Assembly: GCF_004795055.1 (NCBI RefSeq)
Contig: NZ_SSBJ01000008.1
Coordinates: 1-64,000, forward strand
Reading direction: 5' to 3'
DNA length: 64,000 bases
Source of the DNA: Streptomyces sp. A1136
GTDB taxonomy: Bacteria; Actinomycetota; Actinomycetes; Streptomycetales; Streptomycetaceae
In this document: piece after piece, positions 55,633-63,585 of the stretch
Layout of the letters: each line of letters begins with the position of its first letter
How positions within the stretch are numbered: position 1 is the first letter of the stretch
The notes under the pieces: generated by a model
The model's input: only the letters and a program-made list of their open reading frames with translations
What the model was told of the DNA's origin: nothing
Database searches by the model: none
Program-made: the position numbers and the translations under genes

Positions 55633-56229
55633 TCAGGTGTCCCGGGCCGGCCCCCGCTTCGCCCAGGCGATCGTCGCGCTGAGCGCGATCAGGGCTGCGG
55701 CCCACGCGGCGGCCTTCCACGGGGCGGTCTCGCCCTCCAGCTCGGGGAGACCCGGTGCGCGGGATCGTAGGCGACCCGGATGCGCGCGCCGACCGCCGCC
55801 ACGGCCCGGTCCTCCTTCAACTCGGCCGGGTAACCGCCCGGGCAGCCCAGCACGAAGCGGTACACCGTCCGTTCGGGCGGGGCGCCGTCACCGGCGGAGC
55901 CCCGCACCTTGGTGTGGACCTCCCGCACCGCGCAGGTGGCGGCGGCCGGCCGCTCCGCCGCCTGGTCGGCGGCGGCCACGGCCAGCAGCATCCCCGGGGA
56001 CAGCAGCAGCGCCCCGAAGAACCCGCCGGTGCCCCCACACCAGCACGAAGTAGGCGACGCAGCCGCCGAGGAGCAGGACCACCCCGCCCACGAGCGCCGA
56101 CGCGCCCGACGGCGCCGAGGAGCCGGCGAAGCACCAGCTCGCCCATCCGTACACGGCGGCGGCGGCCGGCGCCGGCAGAACGGCCGTCACCACCCGCCGC
56201 ACCCGGCGTTCCTCCGGCACGACCATCAC
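55633..56229 (-). pseudogene. Frameshifted small membrane protein gene (DUF3592-like)
   Basis: Three frames join into one sensible protein of about 197 residues. From 56229 (M-M-V-V-P-E-E-R-R) two membrane segments lead to F-V-L-V-W-G. At the CCCCC run 56032-56036 one extra base breaks the frame; the next frame continues G-T-G-G-F-F-G-A-L-L-L and a DUF3592-like beta domain ending V-A-Y-D-P-A-H-R-V-S-P. Near 55746 one base is missing; the third frame gives L-E-G-E-T-A-P-W-K, a last membrane helix and a stop at 55633-55635. Either a recent pseudogene or two indel errors in GC-rich sequence. Confidence 0.7.
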
Positions 56230-56274
56230 CCCCGCCGGGGAGGACGCCGGCCGCCCCCTACCCGGTTGCCCGGA

Positions 56275-57354
56275 TCAGAGGCGCTTGGCGCTGCGCAGGG
56301 TGGTGGCGTAGTAGCCGTTGCCGTCGAGGCGCGAGGCGCCGCCCTTGTCGCCGATGGTGGGGCCGTTGGCCTCCTCGCGGCTCGATATGAAGACCTTGTG
56401 GCCGTCCGTGTCGTTGCCCAGGTACATGCCGGTGTGGTCCAGCCGTTCGCCGGTGCGCGCGTCGAGTTTGAAGAACACCAGGTCGCCCGGCTGGAGGACG
56501 TCGATGGAGGCGGGCCGGTCCTTGGCGGCGACGCCCTTGAGCGGAAGGACGTCCACGCCGATCTTCGAGCGGGCCATGCCGTTGGCGGTACGGGGCAGCC
56601 CGGTGCCGCCCGCGTCGGTGGCCATCAGCGGGAAGCGGCTTCGGTAGCCGAAGACGGTGCGCATGAATCCGGAACAGTCCATGTCCCGGAACTTGGCCTT
56701 CTCGGGCTGCTCCGTCGTGCCGTCGCGGAAGGTGTACGGGATGCCGAGGTAGTCGTAGAAGTCGGACTGCTCCAGGCGCAGGTCGTTCCCCTCGGAGCCG
56801 CTCGGGTTGATCGGCCCGAACGCGGCGTCGCCCGCGTACTGGACACCCGCCGCGTCCTTCTTCACCGGGGCCTTGTCGCCGTACTGGAAGGCGATCGCGA
56901 AGATGTCGTCCTCCTCGCTGCCGTAGTACTTCTTGAACCAGTCCTGGAACCACTGTTCGCGTTCCGCGCCGACCCGCCAGGGCTCGGGCAGGAGGCGGAC
57001 CCAGGTGTCGGTGACGACCCGGGTCTGTGTGGTGGCCGGCTCGGCGAAGGTACGGCTCTTGCCGGTGAGCGTCGCGGTCCGGGCCCCGTCCGTGAACGTC
57101 GCGAGAACCGCGCCGCCCCCGCTGCGCAGCACCGAGCGCTGCGGGTTCTGTAGCCGCTCCCACTTCTGGGTGCCGTCCTGGCCGCCCTTGGCGCCGCCCT
57201 TCGCCGCCTGGTCGGTCACGCGCACGGCGGCGGGCGCCTGGGCCTGCTCCTGCTCACGCAACTCGTAGGTGAAGTAGGCGCTGGCGGCCAGCAGGCTCGT
57301 CACCACCAGGGCGTGCAGGACGGGACGTGCGCGACGGGCGGGTTTGACGGTCAT
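56275..57354 (-). CDS. NlpC/P60-like hydrolase of the pgs operon
   Basis: A 359-residue protein with an N-terminal membrane anchor (about 11-29), a Gln/Lys/Gly-rich linker, a middle domain (about 70-215) and an NlpC/P60-like papain-fold domain: D-C-S-G-F at 226-230 (Cys227), P-G-D-L-V-F-F at 289-295, and L-D-H-T-G-M-Y at 306-312 (His307). Such enzymes cleave gamma-D-glutamyl bonds; PgdS, which degrades poly-gamma-glutamate, has the same fold. Last gene of the minus-strand operon, 55 bases after pgsC. The domain order resembles DUF1175 relatives. Acting on poly-glutamate is inferred from context. Confidence 0.82.
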   Translation of the reverse strand: MTVKPARRARPVLHALVVTSLLAASAYFTYELREQEQAQAPAAVRVTDQAAKGGAKGGQDGTQKWERLQNPQRSVLRSGGGAVLATFTDGARTATLTGKSRTFAEPATTQTRVVTDTWVRLLPEPWRVGAEREQWFQDWFKKYYGSEEDDIFAIAFQYGDKAPVKKDAAGVQYAGDAAFGPINPSGSEGNDLRLEQSDFYDYLGIPYTFRDGTTEQPEKAKFRDMDCSGFMRTVFGYRSRFPLMATDAGGTGLPRTANGMARSKIGVDVLPLKGVAAKDRPASIDVLQPGDLVFFKLDARTGERLDHTGMYLGNDTDGHKVFISSREEANGPTIGDKGGASRLDGNGYYATTLRSAKRL

Positions 57355-57409
57355 CGTTGCTCCGGGCGGTACGGCGGACGGCGGTGCGGGGGGTCGGGCG
57401 CGGCGTCGG

Positions 57410-57892
57410 TCAGGCGTGCGGCAGGAAGCCCAGCAGGATGCCCGACGTCAGGACGACGTACGTCATGAGGGTCGCGGACCCGGTGGCGAGGAGCGTGGCG
57501 CCCTTGGGCTGGCGGACCAGCTGGTAGGCGATCAGTCCCGGGACGATGAAACCGAGGGTCTGGTTGGCGTACAGCAGGGGGAACTTCATCTGCAGCACGA
57601 TGACCACCGTGGCCTGCAGGAGCACGCCGATGAGGACGACGGCGGCGAACAGCCGCTTGCCGTAGAGGATCACGAACTTCTGCGTGACGAGCGTCAGCAC
57701 GTACGTCAGGACGGTGATGCCCACGACGAGGGCCGCGCGCTGAAGGTCCTCGATGAGGGTGAGGGCGAGCCATCCCGGGGTGATCATGCCGCCGGGCGAG
57801 AGGTTCGTGGTCAGGTAGCACAGCAGGGAGAAGAGCAGGCCCAGTGCGATGCCGATCGCGGCGATCTCGGGGGTGAGGACTGCGGGGATCAA
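57410..57892 (-). CDS. pgsC: Poly-gamma-glutamate synthase membrane subunit PgsC-like
   Basis: A 160-residue protein with about five membrane segments, matching PgsC/CapC: G-I-A-L-G-L-L-F-S-L-L-C-Y near the start, then S-P-G-G-M-I-T-P-G-W-L-A-L and L-T-Y-V-L-T-L-V. PgsC forms the membrane channel or scaffold for the PgsB ligase. The TTG start at 57892 has GGAGAG upstream and overlaps the pgsB stop by four bases (TTGA). A far longer open frame extends upstream but is antisense-like to pgsB. Confidence 0.85.
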   Translation of the reverse strand: MIPAVLTPEIAAIGIALGLLFSLLCYLTTNLSPGGMITPGWLALTLIEDLQRAALVVGITVLTYVLTLVTQKFVILYGKRLFAAVVLIGVLLQATVVIVLQMKFPLLYANQTLGFIVPGLIAYQLVRQPKGATLLATGSATLMTYVVLTSGILLGFLPHA

Positions 57893-59487
57893 CGGGGCTC
57901 TCCTGGATAGTGCTGCTGCGGGTCGTACCACTGCGGGTCGTGTGACTGCGGGTCGTGTGACTGCGGGTCGTGTGACTGCGGTTGGTACGGCTGCGGTTGG
58001 TACGGCTGGGGGGCGTGCGACTGCGGGTGGCCCGGCCACGGCTGTTCGAGCGGCGGCTGCTGCCGGGGCCCGGGGTACGGCGGCTGGTGGTACTCGGCCT
58101 GCGGGTACTGGGGCTGGTGGTGGGCCGGCTGCCGGTACTGCGCCGCGTCCCCGGGGGGCTGCTGCCGTACGTACTGCCTCGGCACGGGCGGCGGCGCGTA
58201 CCGCGCCTCCTGAGCGGCGGTGAGGTCCGCGTACGGGTCCAGGTGCGGGGCGTACTGGGGCTGTTGCGTTCCGGCCTGTCGGACCGGCTCGGGGGCGGGC
58301 TCGTCCTCGAAGCCGGGGAGTTCCGCGAGGTGCTCCAGGAGGATCTCCCCCTGACCGTGGATGTTGCCGATGGCTACCAGCGAGGACTGCTCGCCCAGGT
58401 GGCCGAGCAGCTCGTGCATGAACTCCTCGCCGTCGCGCTGGTCGCCCCCGAGGTCGACGGCGCGCGAACGCCACTCGGCGGGGATCGCGTCGATGGCGCT
58501 CTTGGCGGGGTGCCCGATCACGAAGACCTTCTCGGGCATCAGGTCGGGCACGATCTGACCCATCTGACCGTTGCGCTCGACCCGGTCCGGCCGGCAGTTG
58601 ATCACCACGTTCAGCGGGCGGTCGACGGCCCCGAGGTCGAGGAGCTGGTTGATGTTCATCAGCGTGGACTCGGGGTCGTTCGCGGCGAAGACGTTGGCGA
58701 AGCGCACCCGCTTGCCGCCGGGCGCGACGTACCGTTCCACGGACAGCACGCCCGGGTCCGGCGGGGCGTCGTACATCCCCTGGAGGGCGGTCTCCCGGTC
58801 GACACCGAGCAGTTCGGCGACGGTCAGCGCGATGGCGACGTTCTCCTTGAAGGTGAACCAGCTGAACCCGCGCAGCTCCTCGTCGCTGACGGTGTCCGGG
58901 TCGGCGTAGACGAGCTTGCAGTCGCGCGCGTCCGCCTCCTCCTGGAGGACGTGGAAGCGTTCCTTCTCGGCGGTGACGCAGATCCCGCCGTGCGGCATCG
59001 ACCGCGACAGGGAGCGCCCGATGTCGTCGAGCGTGGGGCCCATCTCGGCGACGTGGTCCTCCCGGACGTTGCACAGCACGCCGATGGTCGACTGGATCAG
59101 CTTGGACTGGTTGATCTCCTGGAGTGCCGGCATGACCGCCATGCATTCCATGACCAGCGCGTCCGGCCGGTAGGCGGCGGCGCGCCGGACGATGCCGATC
59201 TGTTCGACGACGTTGGCGATGCCGAACTTGCGGTAGACGGGCTCCTCGGTGGCGTCCGGGTGGATGAAGCGGGCCGCGGTTCCGGTGGTCTTGGCGACCG
59301 TGCGCAGCCCGCCACCGCGCAGCGCCCCGGCGCAGAGCCGGGTGATGGAACTCTTGCCGCGGATGCCGTTGACCAGGACCCGGTGGGGTATCCGGTCGAG
59401 GTTGGCGTAGTGCCGCCGCTGCTCGACGATGCCCGCGACCAGCATGACCAGGCAGCTGACGAGCAGCACGCAGTAGAGGAAGAGCAC
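57889..59487 (-). CDS. pgsB: Poly-gamma-glutamate synthase PgsB-like ligase with Q/P-rich tail
   Basis: A 532-residue protein. Residues 1-395 are a PgsB/CapB ligase: one N-terminal membrane helix, V-N-G-I-R-G-K-S-S (39-47, ATP loop), K-T-T-G-T near 66-70, E-C-M-A-V near 114, N-V-R-E-D-H at 140-145 and N-C-R-P-D-R at 297-302. These Mur-ligase-like enzymes join glutamates through the gamma-carboxyl with ATP. Residues 396-532 form an unusual tail rich in Gln, Pro, Tyr and His with pentapeptide repeats (such as Q-S-H-D-P), absent from Bacillus PgsB (393 residues). GTG start with GGAAGGAA upstream. Confidence 0.9.
   Translation of the reverse strand: MLFLYCVLLVSCLVMLVAGIVEQRRHYANLDRIPHRVLVNGIRGKSSITRLCAGALRGGGLRTVAKTTGTAARFIHPDATEEPVYRKFGIANVVEQIGIVRRAAAYRPDALVMECMAVMPALQEINQSKLIQSTIGVLCNVREDHVAEMGPTLDDIGRSLSRSMPHGGICVTAEKERFHVLQEEADARDCKLVYADPDTVSDEELRGFSWFTFKENVAIALTVAELLGVDRETALQGMYDAPPDPGVLSVERYVAPGGKRVRFANVFAANDPESTLMNINQLLDLGAVDRPLNVVINCRPDRVERNGQMGQIVPDLMPEKVFVIGHPAKSAIDAIPAEWRSRAVDLGGDQRDGEEFMHELLGHLGEQSSLVAIGNIHGQGEILLEHLAELPGFEDEPAPEPVRQAGTQQPQYAPHLDPYADLTAAQEARYAPPPVPRQYVRQQPPGDAAQYRQPAHHQPQYPQAEYHQPPYPGPRQQPPLEQPWPGHPQSHAPQPYQPQPYQPQSHDPQSHDPQSHDPQWYDPQQHYPGEPR
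57916..58035 (-). repeat. Eight tandem 15-base repeats in the pgsB tail
   Basis: Eight units of 15 bases starting every 15 from 57916. Those at 57931, 57946 and 57961 are identical and those at 57976 and 57991 are identical to each other. In frame, each unit encodes one pentapeptide of the pattern P-Q-(S/P)-(H/Y)-(D/Q). The exact copies suggest recent slippage. Confidence 0.9.
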
Positions 59488-59493
59488 GGCGGA

Positions 59494-61758
59494 TCAGTTC
59501 CTTCCGGCCGGGGCGGCGCCGGTCCGGCCGGCGCCGCCGCCGGCGTCCCGCTTGCGCTGCTCCTGCAGCTGCTGACGGATGACTTCGAGGCTGCGGGTGA
59601 CGGCTCCGACCTCGTCGTGGTGGGTGGGGTAGAGGACGGTGCGGCGGTCGCCGTCGGCGAGGGCCTCCGCCCGATCGGCGAGGGAGCGCAGCGGTCGCAC
59701 CACGATGATGTGCAGCCAGCCAAGGCAGGCCGCCGCGCCGGTGAGGCCGAGCAGTCCGGCCAGTACGGTGCGGTTCTGCGCGGTGTACGCGGCGATCTCC
59801 AGGCCCTTGGCGGGTTGCAGGCTGACGACCGTCCATCCCAGCGGCTGGGCCACTCCCCCGCCGGTCAGCGGTGCGGCGGCGGCGATGGAGGTCCCTCCGT
59901 CGCGGATGACGCCGGCGCGGGCGCCGGGGCCCTTGCCCGTCTTCTGGTTCGCACTCGTCACCAGCGCGTCGAGCCGGTCGTTCGGCAGTCGCGCGAAGGC
60001 GAGGTAGCCGCTGTTCCCGCCGACCACGCGGTGCTTGCCGTCGACCACGCGGACCTCGCCCAGGCCCGGACGCCTGAGCAGTGCGTTGATGAAGTCGATG
60101 CGCAGCTCGCCGACCACCGCCGCGCCGCCCAGGGCTGGCGCCTCGGCGTACTCGGTGATCACCGGCTCGTGCCCGCTGTCGATCACGGTCACCGGTTCCC
60201 GGGAGGGTCCCTTGCCGCCGAGGTGGTGGGGCGCGGCGCCGGCCCGGGCCATGACGGTGCCGTCGGACTTCAGTACGTAGAGCGACGCGTACCGCGCGTG
60301 TTGGGTGCGGGTGCGTTCCAGTAGGTCCGTCACCTCGGCGGGGGTGGTCTTGGCGCCGAGGACGGAGGCCACGGAGGTGAGGTCGGCGTGGCCTTCGTTG
60401 AGGCCGCGGCGCACTCGGTCGGCGAGGGTGTCGGTGCGCTCGCGCTGGTCGTCGACGATCGTCTGGGGCACCTTGACGGAGGTTCCCGCGCGGTTGAGCG
60501 TCAGCAGGAGCGGCGCGGACCACGCCAGTAGGAGGACGGCGCACACCGCGATCAGGGCGCGCGTTCCGATCCGACCGCGGCGGCCCGGGCGGGGGCCGTC
60601 GGCGGGTGCGCCCGGCTCGCCGAGCGCCTGGCGGCGCAGCCGGTCGAGGGCGACGCCGATGCGGGCCGCCTCGCCGTACTTCGGGAGGGTGACCGGCCGG
60701 TTCAGGTCACCGCGGCCGATCCGCCGGCTTTCGAGGAACAGTTGGAGCAGCGGGCGCTGCACGGTGACGACGAGCAGGGCCACGGCGATCGCGCCGAGGA
60801 CCAGCAGGGCCCCGGCGGCGGCGAGCCAGAAGAAGGAGTCGCCGACGGCTGAGCCCTGTTCGGTGACGCCGACGAACGAGACGACGGTGAGCCCGAGGGC
60901 GGTGGCATCGGTGCCCTCGCCGGGCGCCGGTCCGGCGAGCTTGGCGTAACCGGCCACGGAGCGGTGACCTGACGCGGCGTCTCCCAGCAGGCTGCCGCTG
61001 ACGCCGGGGAAACCGCCGGAGCCCGGCTCCTTGGACTGGAGCGGGTGCTGCTTCGCCTTCTGCGCCGTCGTCTTCGCGAACGCGTCGAGCTGCTTGCGCT
61101 CGCGTCCCGCGTCGCCGACTCCGCTGCTGTCCAGGACCTGCCCGGAGGCGTCGAGGACGGCGATGGCTCGGCCCTTGCCCAGGCTGACGCCCGGCACCCG
61201 CAGGCTGCTGGAGGCGACCAGGAGCTGTTGCGGGTGGCCCTGCCAGGAGAGCAGGGCCAGGGTCAAGAGGCGGGTCTCGCCGTTTTCGAGCCGCACCATG
61301 CGGGGGGCGAGGCCGTTCGGGGCGTTGAGGGTCGTCAGGTCGAGGGCGGTCAGGGGCAGGTTCTCGCCGCGTTGCGCCGCGAGCCGTCCCGACTTGATCT
61401 CGATCACGGCCGTGCCGCGCCACTTCTGGTAGACGTTGCCGAGCTTGTCGAGCACCGAGTCCGGTGAGACGGGCTCGCCCGCGCTGAACAGCGAAGCGGT
61501 CCGGCCGATGTCGGTGACGCTCTCGTCGAGCGAGGCGCGCAGGGCGATGGCGCCGTCCTCAGCGAAGTGCTGCTGGGAAGTGAGGACGGCGGGCGGTACT
61601 GTGCCCTTGCCCACGTGGCCGAGTTGGAACGCGGTGAGGGCGGCGAGGGTCAGCAACAGGGCGGACAGGGCTGCGATGGGCGGGCGGATGCCACCCAGCA
61701 GGGACATGTCCGCCCTACGGCGGGTCCGGCGCCGCCGCCTCGATCGCGACGCGGCCAA
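59494..61758 (-). CDS. Double-sensor HAMP-like membrane protein
   Basis: A 754-residue membrane protein with two similar modules. Each has a membrane helix (about 26-46 and 400-425), an extracellular Cache-like region of about 230-260 residues, a second helix (about 310-335 and 645-665), then a HAMP-like linker (V-Q-R-P-L-L-Q-L-F and V-V-R-P-L-R-S-L). The second linker has a D-E-V-G-A-V-T-R-S-L coil. The C-terminus ends after the coil with no kinase, cyclase or methyl-accepting region. First gene of the pgs-like operon, six bases before pgsB. TTG 61758 follows GAGGAG. Likely a sensor or scaffold; exact role unknown. Confidence 0.8.
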   Translation of the reverse strand: MAASRSRRRRRTRRRADMSLLGGIRPPIAALSALLLTLAALTAFQLGHVGKGTVPPAVLTSQQHFAEDGAIALRASLDESVTDIGRTASLFSAGEPVSPDSVLDKLGNVYQKWRGTAVIEIKSGRLAAQRGENLPLTALDLTTLNAPNGLAPRMVRLENGETRLLTLALLSWQGHPQQLLVASSSLRVPGVSLGKGRAIAVLDASGQVLDSSGVGDAGRERKQLDAFAKTTAQKAKQHPLQSKEPGSGGFPGVSGSLLGDAASGHRSVAGYAKLAGPAPGEGTDATALGLTVVSFVGVTEQGSAVGDSFFWLAAAGALLVLGAIAVALLVVTVQRPLLQLFLESRRIGRGDLNRPVTLPKYGEAARIGVALDRLRRQALGEPGAPADGPRPGRRGRIGTRALIAVCAVLLLAWSAPLLLTLNRAGTSVKVPQTIVDDQRERTDTLADRVRRGLNEGHADLTSVASVLGAKTTPAEVTDLLERTRTQHARYASLYVLKSDGTVMARAGAAPHHLGGKGPSREPVTVIDSGHEPVITEYAEAPALGGAAVVGELRIDFINALLRRPGLGEVRVVDGKHRVVGGNSGYLAFARLPNDRLDALVTSANQKTGKGPGARAGVIRDGGTSIAAAAPLTGGGVAQPLGWTVVSLQPAKGLEIAAYTAQNRTVLAGLLGLTGAAACLGWLHIIVVRPLRSLADRAEALADGDRRTVLYPTHHDEVGAVTRSLEVIRQQLQEQRKRDAGGGAGRTGAAPAGRN

Positions 61759-61866
61759 CAGAGGCTCCTCTTCGTTCTGTCCTGGAGCCGGTGTGGCCGA
61801 GGGATTGCGACGGTCTGGGTTACGGGGCGGTCCGGAGAAGCTCGGGTTGTCGTGCCGCCGGGTAAA

Positions 61867-61893
61867 CGGAGTACGCCACTCCGCTATTTTTAT
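61867..61893 (+). promoter_or_regulatory. Hairpin and T-rich block just before a start codon
   Basis: CGGAGT pairs with ACTCCG around ACGCC (61867-61883) and is followed by CTATTTTTAT, ending at the ATG at 61894. As RNA it looks like a weak terminator; as DNA the AT block could be a -10 region for a leaderless transcript, or shared with the divergent pgs operon. No ribosome-binding site fits between hairpin and start. Confidence 0.5.
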
Positions 61894-62868
61894 ATGACTA
61901 TGAGCGCACAGTCGACCAAACGAATAACAATTGCGGCACTGTGCGCAGTCTTTGCTCTGCTATGTACCGGTTTGACGGTTTTCCTGGTGCGGCCGGACGT
62001 GACTCCGCCCCCTCGGCGGGCCGCGCCGGCGCCACAGCCCTCCCCCGACAACGACCTCGTGCGGCGGATGGCCCTCTTCACCGCGGGCTTCGGCGAGCAC
62101 GGGGGCTACCGCGTCCCCACGAGCGAGGAACGATCGACGCTCACCCGGGGCGTCGCCCTCCTGCTCGACGGTGACCCGCAGGCCGCACGGGCACGGCTCG
62201 AGACCGTCGGCTTCACCCTGCACACCGTGACCGACGACGTCAGCGGCCGACGGTACGCGGAGGTCGCGGACGGGGCGGGGGAATCGGGCCGCGGCAGCCG
62301 CGGCTGGGGCCGGGTGTACGTGGACCTCGACCACCCCCCGCGCTGGTCGGTCCAGGTCCCCCACCCCATCGCCGACGCCCGCACCGAGCTCCTCGGCGCC
62401 CGCGTGCTGCGCGGGGCGCCCGGCGGGGTGATGGTGATCGCCGGGGCCCACCGCAACGCGGCCAAGGACGGGTCGGCCGACATGGCCCACCGCACGGACT
62501 CCGTCTTCCACGGCGTGATCGACGAGCTGATGCGCCGCGACCTCCCCGGCATCCAGTTGCACGGCTTCGCCAACGAGTCCTTCCCCGGCCGCGACGCGGT
62601 GGTCTCCACGGGCGCCGGCGACAAGGCCGTGGCGGACGCCGCCCGGTTGACCGCGGCCCTGCGGGGCGACGGCCGCCAGGTCTGCACCGCGTACTCCGAG
62701 CGGTGCCGGCTCTCGGGGACGGAGAACGAACAGGGCCAGGTCGCGGCCGGGGAGAACGTACGGTTCCTGCACCTGGAGCTGAACAGGACGGTCCGGGGGG
62801 ACGACGAGGGACTCGACCGGACGGCGGCGGCGATCGCGACCCTCACGAACAGCTGGGCCGCGGGCTGA
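61894..62868 (+). CDS. Membrane-anchored extracellular protein, possible metallohydrolase
   Basis: A 324-residue protein with one N-terminal hydrophobic segment (about 13-31), a proline-rich spacer (P-P-P-R-R-A-A-P-A-P), then a globular domain. Conserved-looking polar motifs V-P-H-P-I-A-D-A-R-T-E, V-I-A-G-A-H-R-N-A and D-M-A-H-R-T-D-S-V-F-H place His, Asp and Glu as in metal-dependent hydrolases, but I cannot name the family. The first 30 codons are unusually AT-rich (AAA CGA ATA ACA ATT) for this genome. ATG at 61894 or 61900. It is divergent from the pgs operon, so a role in handling the poly-glutamate or cell wall is possible. Confidence 0.7.
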   Translation: MTMSAQSTKRITIAALCAVFALLCTGLTVFLVRPDVTPPPRRAAPAPQPSPDNDLVRRMALFTAGFGEHGGYRVPTSEERSTLTRGVALLLDGDPQAARARLETVGFTLHTVTDDVSGRRYAEVADGAGESGRGSRGWGRVYVDLDHPPRWSVQVPHPIADARTELLGARVLRGAPGGVMVIAGAHRNAAKDGSADMAHRTDSVFHGVIDELMRRDLPGIQLHGFANESFPGRDAVVSTGAGDKAVADAARLTAALRGDGRQVCTAYSERCRLSGTENEQGQVAAGENVRFLHLELNRTVRGDDEGLDRTAAAIATLTNSWAAG

Positions 62869-62901
62869 CGACGCCGACAGGGGTTCACCCGCACGGTGTC
62901 T

Positions 62902-62950
62902 GCGGCGCCGCCCCCGTCCGCGTCCCGTCGCCGCCTCCGGGCGGCGCCGC
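62902..62950. terminator. Possible shared terminator between convergent genes
   Basis: GCGGCGCCGCCC (62902-62913) pairs perfectly with GGGCGGCGCCGC (62939-62950) across 25 bases, in the gap between the convergent secreted-protein and PadR genes. No T tract, and the loop is long. Confidence 0.45.
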
Positions 62951-62955
62951 CGCTC

Positions 62956-63483
62956 TCAGCGTTTCGCCGTCGCCTCGATCCGGTCGGCCGCCCACCGCGC
63001 CCAGTCGCGGCGCATCGCGTTGAAACGCAGGCCGTACTCCAGGGCGATCCGGCCGTAGAGCGACAGGTCGTCATCGCCCCATTCGATGCCGTCGGCCAGC
63101 CGGCGCAGATCCTCGCCGCCCTGTTCCGACATCTCGATCAGGTCCGCCAGGTACGCCTGCGCCTGCGCCGGCTCCAGCACCCCGAGGAAGAACACCCTCA
63201 GCAGGACGTCGCTGCGGGTGTTGCGCTGGGGCTTGGTCTCGGTCAGCCAGTGCCGCAGTTCGGCGAGCCCCTCACCGGTGAGGGTGTACTCCTTGCGACC
63301 GCGGGGCCCCTCGGCCGCCACCGAGATCCAGCCGACGCCCGCCAGCTTGGTCAGCTCGGTGTAGATCTGGCTCTGCGTGGCCGGCCAGACGTCGGCCAAG
63401 GAGGTCTCGAACCGCTTCAGCAGGTCGTAGCCGCTGGCGGGACGCTCCGACAAAAGGCCCAGAAGGGCGTGCTTGAGGCTCAT
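62956..63483 (-). CDS. PadR family transcriptional regulator
   Basis: A 175-residue PadR-type repressor: the winged helix (residues 1-85) shows L-L-G-L-L-S-E-R-P-A-S-G-Y-D-L, then S-Q-I-Y-T-E-L-T-K-L and the wing E-G-P-R-G-R-K-E-Y. Residues 95-175 are the C-terminal dimerisation helices (subfamily 1, with a full AphA-like C-domain). It is divergent from the membrane-protein gene at 63586, and two palindromes lie between them, so it probably represses both. Ligand unknown. Confidence 0.92.
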   Translation of the reverse strand: MSLKHALLGLLSERPASGYDLLKRFETSLADVWPATQSQIYTELTKLAGVGWISVAAEGPRGRKEYTLTGEGLAELRHWLTETKPQRNTRSDVLLRVFFLGVLEPAQAQAYLADLIEMSEQGGEDLRRLADGIEWGDDDLSLYGRIALEYGLRFNAMRRDWARWAADRIEATAKR

Positions 63484-63505
63484 GGACCCAGCCTACCTTC
63501 CACAG

Positions 63506-63545
63506 TTGACATGTCGCAGCCGACCTTCTACTTTTGACATGTCAA
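63506..63545. promoter_or_regulatory. Twin palindromes, likely PadR operator
   Basis: TTGACATGTCAA at 63534-63545 is a perfect 12-base palindrome, and TTGACATGTCGC at 63506-63517 matches in ten of 12. Their centres are 28 bases apart, close to three helical turns, between the divergent PadR and membrane-protein starts. PadR dimers bind such inverted ATGT/ACAT repeats. The TTGACA in each could also be a -35 box. Confidence 0.65.
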
Positions 63546-63585
63546 GGCAGAACCCAGACCGGGCGTCATCACGAAACGGGGAATC

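Noticed and set aside
57916..58035. Short regular repeats that could suggest a CRISPR array
   Set aside because: The units are contiguous, without spacers, 15 bases long and in frame with pgsB; they encode pentapeptide repeats.
57893..60544. Long N-terminal extension of the pgsC frame
   Set aside because: Reads as Arg/Pro/Gly-rich out-of-frame sequence over pgsB and the HAMP gene; the TTG at 57892 with GGAGAG and the TTGA overlap is the natural start.
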